This document shows positions 55,642 through 64,000 of a DNA stretch of 64,000 bases, one piece after another. The translations under genes were made by a program, and so were the position numbers. Origin of the DNA: Flavivirga spongiicola. GTDB lineage: Bacteria > Bacteroidota > Bacteroidia > Flavobacteriales > Flavobacteriaceae. The number at the start of each line of letters is the position of its first letter. The stretch's first letter is position 1. The stretch is from NCBI RefSeq assembly GCF_030540825.1, contig NZ_JAUOEO010000001.1, forward strand, positions 3,919,001 to 3,983,000. The letters are read 5' to 3'. The notes beneath the pieces are model-generated. The model searched no databases. It had not been told where the DNA came from and was given only the letters and a program-made list of their open reading frames with translations.

Positions 55642-56619
55642 ATGTATATAACTCAAGCTTTTAAAGGGTTGCATGAATGGTGGCGGTATATAATAGGAGT
55701 CATAATAACAATTGTAGGTGTTTTTGTTTTTTCTGCTCCACACTTAATAGCCATAGGAATAGAAACCTTTAATGGTAATATAGATCAATCACAAATGAGT
55801 GATACCAACTATATTATGACATTGTTTGAGCCAAATTTAAATTTAGTATTTGTTTTGTTGCCTTTTGCAGGCGGCTTATTGTTTTTGCTGTTAGCTATTA
55901 AGTATTTGCATAAACAATCATTTAAACATTTAACGACCACTCGAAAAAAAATAGATTGGAAACGATTTTGGTTTATTTTCTTTCTTTGGGGCATAGTCTC
56001 GAGTAGTTTTGTTTTAGTAGATTATTATTTCACCCCAGAAGATTATGTATTTAATTTCAAATTAGTACCATTTTTAATACTTAGTGTTATTGCCATCATA
56101 TTAGTTCCTTTACAAACAAGTTTTGAAGAGTATTTGTTCAGAGGCTATTTAATGCAGGGGATTGGGGTTATTGTGAAAAACAAATGGGTGCCATTAATTA
56201 CAACATCTCTAGTTTTTGGTTTACTACACATAGCTAATCCTGAAGTTGAAAAGCTTGGGTATGTTATCATGATCTATTACATCGGCACAGGACTTATGCT
56301 AGGGATTATAACTCTTATGGATGAGGGTCTGGAATTAGCATTAGGATTTCACGCTGCTAATAATTTGTTTACAGCACTTCTCGTAACCGCAGATTGGACT
56401 GCTTTTCAAACACATTCTATTTTTAAAGATATGTCAGACCCGGAGACCATGGGGTTAATGGAGATATTTGTTCCAGTATTTGTTGTATTTCCTATCTTAC
56501 TTTTTATTCTTTCTAAAAAATATAATTGGACCAATTGGAAAGAAAAGCTTTTCGGAAATGTTGTAGAACCGCCAAAAGAAGATTATAAAATTATAGAAAA
56601 TATAGGAAGTGACGCCTAA
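55642..56619 (+). CDS. CPBP-family intramembrane metalloprotease within the men operon
   Basis: 325 residues with about seven membrane segments. All CPBP motifs are intact: FEEYLFRGYL with Glu162, Glu163 and Arg167, FGLLHIANPE and GFHAANNLFTAL. It begins 3 bp after menC, and its last 11 bp overlap menE, so it is translated with the menaquinone genes. Family members process membrane proteins or lack a known target. Why a membrane protease should be tied to menaquinone synthesis is unknown; it could simply be carried along in the operon. Confidence 0.85.
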   Translation: MYITQAFKGLHEWWRYIIGVIITIVGVFVFSAPHLIAIGIETFNGNIDQSQMSDTNYIMTLFEPNLNLVFVLLPFAGGLLFLLLAIKYLHKQSFKHLTTTRKKIDWKRFWFIFFLWGIVSSSFVLVDYYFTPEDYVFNFKLVPFLILSVIAIILVPLQTSFEEYLFRGYLMQGIGVIVKNKWVPLITTSLVFGLLHIANPEVEKLGYVIMIYYIGTGLMLGIITLMDEGLELALGFHAANNLFTALLVTADWTAFQTHSIFKDMSDPETMGLMEIFVPVFVVFPILLFILSKKYNWTNWKEKLFGNVVEPPKEDYKIIENIGSDA

Positions 56620-57706
56620 ATATAATAAAGTACATATACGATTTAAACTAAATGGGATTCATTATACTTATGAAGATCTCATGGAAGTGGCTTATAGTTT
56701 TGTAAAAGAAGGTGTGCCCTATGAGATTCTTATCGGTGAGTTTTTACTTGATTGGCTAGATCATAATGATTTTATAGTGATTAATACATCTGGATCGACA
56801 GGAAAACCAAAACCTATTTCAATTAGAAAACAAGCCATGGTTAATTCTGCTATAGCAACAGGTGATTTTTTCAATCTAGAGCCGGGAAATAAGGCGTTAC
56901 ATTGTTTACCTTCAAGTTTTATAGCTGGAAAAATGATGCTTGTTAGAGCGATGATTTTAGGATTAGAATTAGATTTGGCAGAACCTACCTTACAACTAAA
57001 TTTTAATACAAAAAAGCAGTATGATTTTTGCGCTATGATTCCATTGCAACTTCAAAATGCATTGAATAATTGTGATGGTATTAAAACTATTATTGTTGGT
57101 GGTGCACCGGTATCAAATGTATTGAAAAATGCCATTCAAAGCCTTAATTCAAATGTTTACGAAACCTATGGCATGACCGAGACAGTGACCCATATCGCAG
57201 TTAAAAAACTAGATAATTTACCAGCATTATTGGGAGATAATGCTTTGCAACCTGTCGAGTCTTATTTTAAAATACTACCTAACGTATCAATTTCGCAAGA
57301 TAAAAGAGGTTGTTTAATAATAGATGCCCCAAAGCTTTCAAAGGATAAAATTATAACAAATGACATGGTGAAATGTTTTTCCGAAAGAGAATTTGAATGG
57401 TTGGGGCGTTATGATAATGTTATAAATTCAGGGGGAGTCAAATTATTCCCCGAAAAGATAGAAACAAAACTTCAAGACAAAATAAAAGAACGTTTTTTTG
57501 TAGCCTCAAGCACTCATGAAACTTTAGGAGAACAACTTATTTTGATTGTAGAAAGTGATTCAAATACATTTAATGAATCCATTTTTTTAGACTTAGACAA
57601 ATTTGAAAAACCAAAGAGGGTTTATACGGTTGAGCGATTTGTTGAGACACATTCAGGAAAAATTCAACGTAAAAAAACATTGGAGTTATTAGATTTAATA
57701 GCTTAA
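56609..57706 (+). CDS. menE: o-Succinylbenzoate-CoA ligase
   Basis: 365 residues, a short ANL-family adenylating enzyme. The P-loop-like NTSGSTGKPKPISI is near residue 57, VYETYGMTETVTHIAV marks the adenylate site, and the C-terminal GRYDNVINSGGVKLFP and SGKIQRKK (catalytic lysine) complete the set. It activates OSB to OSB-CoA, the substrate of MenB. The start is GTG at 56609, overlapping the CPBP gene by 11 bp. It is shorter than E. coli MenE but typical for Bacteroidota. Confidence 0.93.
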   Translation: MTPKYNKVHIRFKLNGIHYTYEDLMEVAYSFVKEGVPYEILIGEFLLDWLDHNDFIVINTSGSTGKPKPISIRKQAMVNSAIATGDFFNLEPGNKALHCLPSSFIAGKMMLVRAMILGLELDLAEPTLQLNFNTKKQYDFCAMIPLQLQNALNNCDGIKTIIVGGAPVSNVLKNAIQSLNSNVYETYGMTETVTHIAVKKLDNLPALLGDNALQPVESYFKILPNVSISQDKRGCLIIDAPKLSKDKIITNDMVKCFSEREFEWLGRYDNVINSGGVKLFPEKIETKLQDKIKERFFVASSTHETLGEQLILIVESDSNTFNESIFLDLDKFEKPKRVYTVERFVETHSGKIQRKKTLELLDLIA

Positions 57707-57797
57707 TATCAATTGAATTATATACATCATTTTGAAGTTTAAATGGTATAAGTTGTAACTTTACCACCTTTTTCAATACAAATAGAAAATAGAAACT

Positions 57798-59570
57798 ATG
57801 AATTTTATTAGGCGTGTTTTATCAACAGTAACAGGTATTATTGTATTTTTTGTTATCTGCTTTTTTGGTTTATTTATAATTGGACTTTTACTTGGGTCTT
57901 CATCTGAAGATCTTGTTCAGGTAAAATCCAATTCCGTTTTAGAATTAACACTAGATTTTCCAATAAAAGATTATGCTGATAAAACAGAGTTTGCAGAATA
58001 TCCATTTTTTAATGAAGATGAAAAGAATGGCTTATTCAATATTATTGATGCTATAAATTATGCGGCAACAGACGATAAAATTAAAGGCATCTCAATAGAC
58101 AATAATTTCATTATTGCAGGGATTTCACAAACAAAAGCTTTGAGAAATGCTTTATTAAAATTTAAAGAATCTGGAAAATTTATAGTTGCATACGCGGATA
58201 TTTATACGCAGAAAGACTATTATTTAAGCTCTGTAGCCGATACTATTTATATGAACCCAGTTGGTATGATGGAGTTTAAAGGGCTGTATTCAGAACGTTT
58301 ATATTTTAAAGATTTTCAAGAAAAAACTGGTTTTAAGATGGAAGTGGTACGATTCGGGAAATATAAGAGTGCCGTAGAGCCATTTTTAACAAATGAAATG
58401 AGTGATGAAAATAGAGATCAGATTTCTGTTTATTTAAACGGACTTTGGGATGAAATGAAGCAAGATATTTCGAAAAGTAGAAACATAACTTTAGATAGAT
58501 TAAATATTATTGCGGATAGTTTATTGGGGAGAACAGCTGATTTGGCTAAGACTTCTCATCTTATAGATAGAATAGCATACCATGATGAATATATTAATGA
58601 CATTAGGGATGCAGTCGGAATCGAATTTGATGAATATTTAAAGTCCGTTACTATAGCAGATTATTCACTTTATACAGCCAATAAGTTAAAATCCAATAAG
58701 AGTAAAAACAAAATTGCAGTTATTTATGCAGAAGGCGATATTATCTATGGGGAAGGCGATGAGGAGACTGTTGGACAGGGCATTATGAATGCCTCTTTAA
58801 AAGAAGCAAGAGAAGATGACAGAGTGAAAGCTATTGTTTTGCGTATCAATTCTCCTGGTGGAAGTGCCTTAGCCAGTGAATTAATTTGGAGAGAAATAGA
58901 ATTAACTAAAAAGGTGAAACCGGTCATCGTTTCAATGGGAGATGTTGCTGCATCTGGTGGTTACTATATAGCGTGTAATGCTGATAAAATTATTGCAGAA
59001 CCAACAACCATTACAGGAAGCATTGGTGTGTTTGGAGTGTTACCCAATGGAAAACAATTAGCAGAAAACATGGGGATTAATGCAGAACAAGTCATCACTA
59101 ATAAAAATGCGGTTTCGTATAGCTTTTTTGAACCTTTAAATGATGAACAACGCGCTTTTATTAAAGAAGGGATTGTTGATATTTATGAATTGTTTACGAA
59201 TAGAGTAGCAGTAGGTCGTAATATGACACAAGATGATGTCAAAGCCATTGCTCAGGGACGTGTTTGGACGGGAGTAGATGCTTTAAGCAATGGGCTGGTA
59301 GATGAATTAGGTGGATTAGATTTAGCACTGCAAAGAGCTTCTGAAGCGGCAGAAATTGAAGATTATAAAATAGAAGAATTTCCTGTTTATGAGGAAGAAG
59401 ATTTGGCTAAAGTAATAATGAATCAATTATTGAGAGGTTCTAATACTAAAGAAACCATTTTAAAAGAAGAGTTAGGAGAGGAACATTATAGAATATATAA
59501 AGAAATAAAATCATTATCCAAAAAAAGGGGTATCCAATTATTATTTCCTTATAGTTTAGAAATTAAATAG
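57798..59570 (+). CDS. sppA: Signal peptide peptidase SppA, long (67-kDa) type
   Basis: 590 residues with an N-terminal membrane anchor (about residues 8-32). Two tandem crotonase-like domains carry the Lys/Ser dyad split between halves: Lys190 in GKYKSAVEPF and Ser386 in AASGGYYIA. This is the arrangement of E. coli SppA (Lys209/Ser409). It degrades cleaved signal peptides in the membrane. It follows menE with a 91-bp gap and ends at a strong terminator. Confidence 0.94.
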   Translation: MNFIRRVLSTVTGIIVFFVICFFGLFIIGLLLGSSSEDLVQVKSNSVLELTLDFPIKDYADKTEFAEYPFFNEDEKNGLFNIIDAINYAATDDKIKGISIDNNFIIAGISQTKALRNALLKFKESGKFIVAYADIYTQKDYYLSSVADTIYMNPVGMMEFKGLYSERLYFKDFQEKTGFKMEVVRFGKYKSAVEPFLTNEMSDENRDQISVYLNGLWDEMKQDISKSRNITLDRLNIIADSLLGRTADLAKTSHLIDRIAYHDEYINDIRDAVGIEFDEYLKSVTIADYSLYTANKLKSNKSKNKIAVIYAEGDIIYGEGDEETVGQGIMNASLKEAREDDRVKAIVLRINSPGGSALASELIWREIELTKKVKPVIVSMGDVAASGGYYIACNADKIIAEPTTITGSIGVFGVLPNGKQLAENMGINAEQVITNKNAVSYSFFEPLNDEQRAFIKEGIVDIYELFTNRVAVGRNMTQDDVKAIAQGRVWTGVDALSNGLVDELGGLDLALQRASEAAEIEDYKIEEFPVYEEEDLAKVIMNQLLRGSNTKETILKEELGEEHYRIYKEIKSLSKKRGIQLLFPYSLEIK

Positions 59571-59726
59571 TTTAGAAGCATAATTGTCTAGTTTAGCTAT
59601 CCAAGCTAGCTTTAACTTTTCTTTTTCAATGATTTTATATCTAAATTATTAATGTCCGCCAAAAATTTAAATTAACTTAAAAAGAAAATCGTCTAAAACA
59701 TTACTTTTTAGACCTCATTGAATTAG

Positions 59727-59758
59727 AAAGACAGGAATTTAGATTCCTGTCTTTTTGT
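59727..59758 (+). terminator. Rho-independent terminator of sppA
   Basis: AAAGACAGGAAT (59727-59738) pairs perfectly with ATTCCTGTCTTT (59743-59754) around a four-base loop, and T-rich sequence follows. A second small hairpin, GTCTAAAA/TTTTAGAC, lies just upstream at 59691-59713. The structure separates sppA from the convergent regulator gene. Confidence 0.85.
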
Positions 59759-59780
59759 TTTTAAAAGTATTGGTCTTAGA

Positions 59781-62700
59781 TTATAAGTCTAAAGATTTAA
59801 TGGCATGTTTTTTTAAATAAGATGGGATGTCTGTTTTTACAGCTTCGTTTTTAAATTCTTTAGGCGTTTTCTTGAATTGCTTTTTAAAACATTTTGAAAA
59901 ATATTTAGGATCATTAAACCCATTCATAAAGGCTGCTTCTGAAATACTATAACCATATTTTGTGATTAAAATAGCTGCTCTTTTTAAGCGTAATGATCTA
60001 ACAAAATCAACAATGCTTTGCCCTGTCAATTCCAGACATTTTCTATATAAACTGGAATAACTCATATTAAGGAAACCCGCCAACCCTTCTACTTTAAAAT
60101 TAGTGTCGTTTAAATTTAAAGTTATATAAGACATCATATTTTCTAAAAAAATTTCGTCTTGAGATTTTTTTTGTTTTATTTTAGGATTACTTATCATTTC
60201 TTTTCGGTATTTAGAAATAATATGCTCTTTAGAAGATATAATGTTTTTAATTTTTAACAGGAGTTCTTTGGTATTAAAAGGTTTGTTAATATACTCTATA
60301 GCACCGGACTGGAGTCCGTGAATTTTGGAATGCGTAGAGTTTTTTGCAGTAAGTAATATTATAGGAATGTGTTTAGTTAATTTATCGTCTTGAAGTTTGT
60401 CGCACATTTTAATACCATCCATTTTTGGCATTATAATATCACTTATAATAAGATCTGGGAAGTTGTTTTTTGCATATAAATAGCCTTCCTCACCATTTTC
60501 GGCTAAAATAATATTGTATTGATTGAATAAAAGGTCTTTTAAAAAAGCCTGTAGATCATAATTATCTTCAACAATTAGTATGGTTTTTTTAGTAGTATTT
60601 AAACTGCCATTAGGTTCTATTGAGAGTTCATTTTCCAGAACTGTATCAATAACATTTGGTTCCTCGAAGGTGTTGGTTGTAATTCTTTCAGATTCCGTAT
60701 AGGCTTCTTCCTTAATAGGTAATGTAATTGTAAAAATAGTGCCTTTCCCCGGTGTCGATTCAACTTCAATACTCCCTTTGTGTAAATCTACCAATTCTTT
60801 TGTGAGTGCTAATCCAATACCTGACCCTTTATTTTTTTTGCCTGCTTTAGATTGATAAAATAGCTCAAAAATAGTATTTAACTCTTTTTGAGGAATTCCT
60901 GGTCCAGAATCTACTACAGATAATCTTATTGCTTTTTTAAAATCAATTGGAATTACGTTTAATTGAATATAACCTTCCTTTGGAGTAAATTTAAAAGCAT
61001 TAGAGAGTAAGTTGTATATAATATGCTCTATTTTTTCTTTGTCATACCATGCCTCCGACAAATTTTTTGGACAGTTTATAGCAAAATCAATTTGTTTTTG
61101 TCTAGCTAATTCTTTAAAAGAAAGTGAAATGTTTTCAATGTCTTTATATAAATTGTTTTTGTTTACAATAAGCCTTAGCTTATCTAATTCTTTATTTCTA
61201 ACCAGAGTTAGTTCTCTAGCAATTTTAGAAAGGCGTTTGGTATTGTTTGATATAATGTTTAAGCGTTGTTTAAGCAATAAGTTCCCATTTTGTTCAGCTC
61301 TCTTTAACATATCGTCAATAGGCCCTAAAATTAAAGTTATTGGAGTTTGTATTTCATGAGACATTTTTGTGAAAAAATTCATTTTTATTTCATGCAATTC
61401 ATTTTCCTTTTTATGATCAATCTTTTCTAAAAACAATTTTTTTCTCAACAAATACCATCGTCTTATACCGTATGCTATTAATGCCATTATAAATAAATAG
61501 ATAATATAGGCTAAAGGTTTGTTCCATATAGGTTGTTCTATGGTAATATTAATTTGCTTTGTTGGAATATCCCATGTATTTTTTTTGGTGCCGGCTTTTA
61601 CCTCAAAAGTATAATCGCCAGAAGGAATATTAGTATAAATAGCTACACGTTCAGAATGATTTGTAATCCATTTATCATCAAACCCTTTTAACCGATACGC
61701 ATAGTAATATTTAGGATTGAGGATATTATCTATAGCAGAAAATCTAAACGAAAAAGAAGATTGATTATACTTTAATTTTAATGACTCTATATTATGTATC
61801 CCTGTAGTAACTTGTGAGGGGATCAAGGAGTCAACAGGCTGATTAAGAATCTCTATATCATTTATTCGCAATATCGCTTTAGATACTTTTTTTCTTAAAT
61901 GTTTAGGGTTAAAATAATTGATTCCTTTTATGCCGCCAAAATAAAGTAAACCCTCCTTATCTTTAAAAGAACTTGTGGATAAAAACATATTATTTTGAAA
62001 TCCATCTGTAGTATTAAAGGTTTTTAATGTAGATTTTTTAATATCTAAACGACTAATACCATTATTAGTAGAGCCGATCCACAAAATTTGATCATTTTCT
62101 TTAATTATAGAAGAAAATATTTGCTCATTGATAGATTCTATATGTTCAAAATTACTATAGGTTTTATCTGTAGTATTAAATTTTAATAGCTTACCATTAT
62201 GGTTTATTAAATATATTTCGTTAGGCTCACCAAGAACCATAGATTTAGCGCTAAAAATATCATTGTTTTCATAACTAGAATACTTAGTAAACATAGATTG
62301 TTTAATATCTACAGTGTTCTCATTAAATTGAAATAAACCACCATTGTATAAAGCCAACCAAATGGTTCCGTTTTTGTCTTCTAAAATACTTTCGGTATTG
62401 GAACCTTTGAGCCCATTCTTATTATTTTCAAAACTGGCTATTGGTCTTAAATCGTCAGTAAATATGCTTACTGATATATTTGAACCTATCCAAATACGTC
62501 CCTTAGAATCTTTAAAAACAGTTCTCACATCGGTGGCTTCCTGTTCTTTTGAATTATAGATGCTAATCTTTTTTCGTAGTGTATTGTTTTTTGTATTAAA
62601 GCACCATAAGCCATTCCTATAAGTCCCAAGCCAAATATTGGCATGTTCATCTTCAGTTATAGATTGAACATAAAACCCTTTATCTCTAGGTAAATTATTA

Positions 62701-63884
62701 AAATATTGAGTTGCATTAGTTGTTCCATCTGGGTTATTTACTATTTTGGTTAAACCAGCTCCATCGGTACCAATAAATAAATCCCCAATAGAGCTTTTGT
62801 AAATACTTAATATTCTTAGAGGCGTATTGTTTTCAGATCCCGTATGGTATTTAATATTTATGTTCGCATTGGGAAGTACAAATAAGCTTCCATAATTGGT
62901 GGTAACCCAAATGTTCTTATGGCTATCCTCGCTAATATTTAAAACACTATTGCTATTAAGAGAGAACTCATTAGTATCTTGTTTGGTAAACAAATCGATA
63001 CTTCCTGTATTAGAATTGATTTTATACAAGCCACCACCATCTGTACCTCCCCAGATATATCCATGACTATCACAAAATAAGGTTATGAACATTTCTTTAT
63101 TAATATTAAATTTTTTCTTTTTAAAGAAAATATCTTGTACAAACTGTTTACTGGTTGTATTATAAACAAAAAGCCCGTGAATCTCTGTTCCTATCCATAA
63201 CCTATTACTGCTGTTGTCGGCTGTTAAAACTATATTTCCTGGGTAGTTATTAAACGAACCAGTTAGTTTAGTTAATTGCTTTGTTTTAAGGTCGTAATTA
63301 AAAATTTCTCCATCTGTTGTACTTATATATAACTGTTTGTTTCCAACTAATTCGATGTCGAAAATGTTTTTAAGAGGCGGGTTTATATGCGGTATTGTTA
63401 TTACTCTACTTATTTTAGAATCCGTATAGCGATATATATTTCCACTTTTAGAGGCTAACCATATACTTTTTCCTTTTGAAAAGATATTATTTACATGGTC
63501 TTTTTCTGCTAATAATGATGACATGTCTTCAAATAATCCAGTTGAAGCATTATATTTTGTTAGTAAACCGGATGCAGATGTAATCCAAATATTACCATCA
63601 CTATCAGTCAACATATCTTGTACACGATTTTTCTTTTTGTCATTAAAAAAAACAGCTTTATTCTTAATAAGCTTATAATTATACCCGTCATATACTAATA
63701 TGCCTTTACTGCATCTTAACCAAATATTTCCCAATGGTCCTTGGATCGTCATTTTAACAAAAACAGATTTATTGTCAAGCGTAGGGTGAAGACGTTGAAA
63801 ATTCTTATGACTTTGACTAAAAAAAAGAGATGGGTAGACTATAAAAAAAGTAATAAGAATATAACGTTTTAGTGAAAACATCAT
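59781..63884 (-). CDS. Hybrid two-component system sensor/regulator (HTCS) with AraC output
   Basis: 1367 residues. After a signal peptide (about 1-24) come two beta-propellers made of Reg_prop repeats (motifs such as GNIWLRCSKG, LWIGTEIHG, IWLALYNGG) to about residue 650, a Y_Y_Y domain (700-780; YYYAYRLKGFDDKW), one transmembrane helix (787-806), HisKA with the phospho-acceptor in MSHEIQTP near 843, HATPase (NLLSNAFKF, DSGPGIP, GSGIGLAL), a receiver domain with phospho-Asp near 1148 (LIISDIIMPKMDG) and a C-terminal AraC-type HTH (about 1265-1355). It senses a ligand in the periplasm and binds DNA directly. No SusCD or glycoside-hydrolase genes adjoin it within the window; its target may lie beyond 64 kb. 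Confidence 0.93.
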   Translation of the reverse strand: MMFSLKRYILITFFIVYPSLFFSQSHKNFQRLHPTLDNKSVFVKMTIQGPLGNIWLRCSKGILVYDGYNYKLIKNKAVFFNDKKKNRVQDMLTDSDGNIWITSASGLLTKYNASTGLFEDMSSLLAEKDHVNNIFSKGKSIWLASKSGNIYRYTDSKISRVITIPHINPPLKNIFDIELVGNKQLYISTTDGEIFNYDLKTKQLTKLTGSFNNYPGNIVLTADNSSNRLWIGTEIHGLFVYNTTSKQFVQDIFFKKKKFNINKEMFITLFCDSHGYIWGGTDGGGLYKINSNTGSIDLFTKQDTNEFSLNSNSVLNISEDSHKNIWVTTNYGSLFVLPNANINIKYHTGSENNTPLRILSIYKSSIGDLFIGTDGAGLTKIVNNPDGTTNATQYFNNLPRDKGFYVQSITEDEHANIWLGTYRNGLWCFNTKNNTLRKKISIYNSKEQEATDVRTVFKDSKGRIWIGSNISVSIFTDDLRPIASFENNKNGLKGSNTESILEDKNGTIWLALYNGGLFQFNENTVDIKQSMFTKYSSYENNDIFSAKSMVLGEPNEIYLINHNGKLLKFNTTDKTYSNFEHIESINEQIFSSIIKENDQILWIGSTNNGISRLDIKKSTLKTFNTTDGFQNNMFLSTSSFKDKEGLLYFGGIKGINYFNPKHLRKKVSKAILRINDIEILNQPVDSLIPSQVTTGIHNIESLKLKYNQSSFSFRFSAIDNILNPKYYYAYRLKGFDDKWITNHSERVAIYTNIPSGDYTFEVKAGTKKNTWDIPTKQINITIEQPIWNKPLAYIIYLFIMALIAYGIRRWYLLRKKLFLEKIDHKKENELHEIKMNFFTKMSHEIQTPITLILGPIDDMLKRAEQNGNLLLKQRLNIISNNTKRLSKIARELTLVRNKELDKLRLIVNKNNLYKDIENISLSFKELARQKQIDFAINCPKNLSEAWYDKEKIEHIIYNLLSNAFKFTPKEGYIQLNVIPIDFKKAIRLSVVDSGPGIPQKELNTIFELFYQSKAGKKNKGSGIGLALTKELVDLHKGSIEVESTPGKGTIFTITLPIKEEAYTESERITTNTFEEPNVIDTVLENELSIEPNGSLNTTKKTILIVEDNYDLQAFLKDLLFNQYNIILAENGEEGYLYAKNNFPDLIISDIIMPKMDGIKMCDKLQDDKLTKHIPIILLTAKNSTHSKIHGLQSGAIEYINKPFNTKELLLKIKNIISSKEHIISKYRKEMISNPKIKQKKSQDEIFLENMMSYITLNLNDTNFKVEGLAGFLNMSYSSLYRKCLELTGQSIVDFVRSLRLKRAAILITKYGYSISEAAFMNGFNDPKYFSKCFKKQFKKTPKEFKNEAVKTDIPSYLKKHAIKSLDL

Positions 63885-64000
63885 TTAAGTTTTTAGTAAA
63901 CGAGTAGGCAATATTTATAATGGTGAAAGGAGTCTCTTAAAGGCTATGAAATACTATTTAAGATAGTATGTAAATATCCTTTAAAGAATAAATTAAAACG

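Overview
The window is low-GC DNA from a member of the Bacteroidota, almost certainly a gliding, probably marine Flavobacteriaceae. Evidence: a PorP/SprF protein beside a giant adhesin with a type B type-IX-secretion (T9SS) sorting domain, a SusC/SusD pair with an ECF sigma/FecR switch, a hybrid two-component system (HTCS) sensor, lipoproteins with Bacteroidota-style signals, weak Shine-Dalgarno sites and several TTG/GTG starts. No rRNA, tRNA, CRISPR array, integrase or transposase was seen.

Layout. 1-6.6 kb: the start of a DCC/DUF393 gene cut by the edge, mutS2, a DUF2911-TPR protein, miaE and recG; recG carries an in-frame palindromic insertion. 6.7-15.8 kb: an exported M1 aminopeptidase, then a porP/sprF-type gene and a 2027-residue adhesin on the other strand. 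16-22.9 kb: patatin, a three-gene operon (M20 amidohydrolase, glutamate-synthase-like FMN protein, small membrane protein) and a UvrD-type helicase. 22.9-28.8 kb: an inverted-repeat element, then a minus-strand run of exported or membrane proteins (alpha/beta hydrolase, a frameshifted CPBP protease gene, an intact CPBP gene, a triple CBM48-like protein overlapping an aspartyl-protease gene, an esterase). 28.9-37.1 kb: a YciO-type protein, then an M28 / VOC lipoprotein / M1 block flanked by a 44-bp direct repeat that is the 3' end of a phospholipase-D-like gene. 37.3-45.9 kb: ECF sigma, FecR anti-sigma, SusC, SusD, a decayed lipoprotein gene and a TlpA-like thiol-disulfide lipoprotein. 46.2-52.1 kb: OmpA lipoprotein, glycosyltransferase, short tandem repeats, an orphan HsdR-N-like nuclease domain, holA, ung with a 58-codon membrane-protein gene overlapping its 3' end, and a C1 peptidase. 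52.1-57.7 kb: a menaquinone operon menB-menA-(metallo-hydrolase)-menC-(CPBP)-menE. 57.8-64 kb: sppA and a 1367-residue HTCS regulator.

How the genes work together. Much of the window serves the cell envelope and protein turnover: two M1, one M28, one M20 and one C1 peptidase, SppA, three CPBP proteins and a retropepsin-like protein. The ECF/FecR/SusCD/TlpA set looks like a trans-envelope signalled uptake locus with no glycoside hydrolase next to it, so its substrate cannot be named. The men operon supplies menaquinone, and its embedded metallo-hydrolase is a candidate for the DHNA-CoA thioesterase step that no other gene in the operon covers. No complete novel defence or mobile system was found. 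The most unusual signals are the palindromic element inside recG, the direct repeat bounding the peptidase block, the single-base frameshift in a CPBP gene, and the small gene antisense to the end of ung.
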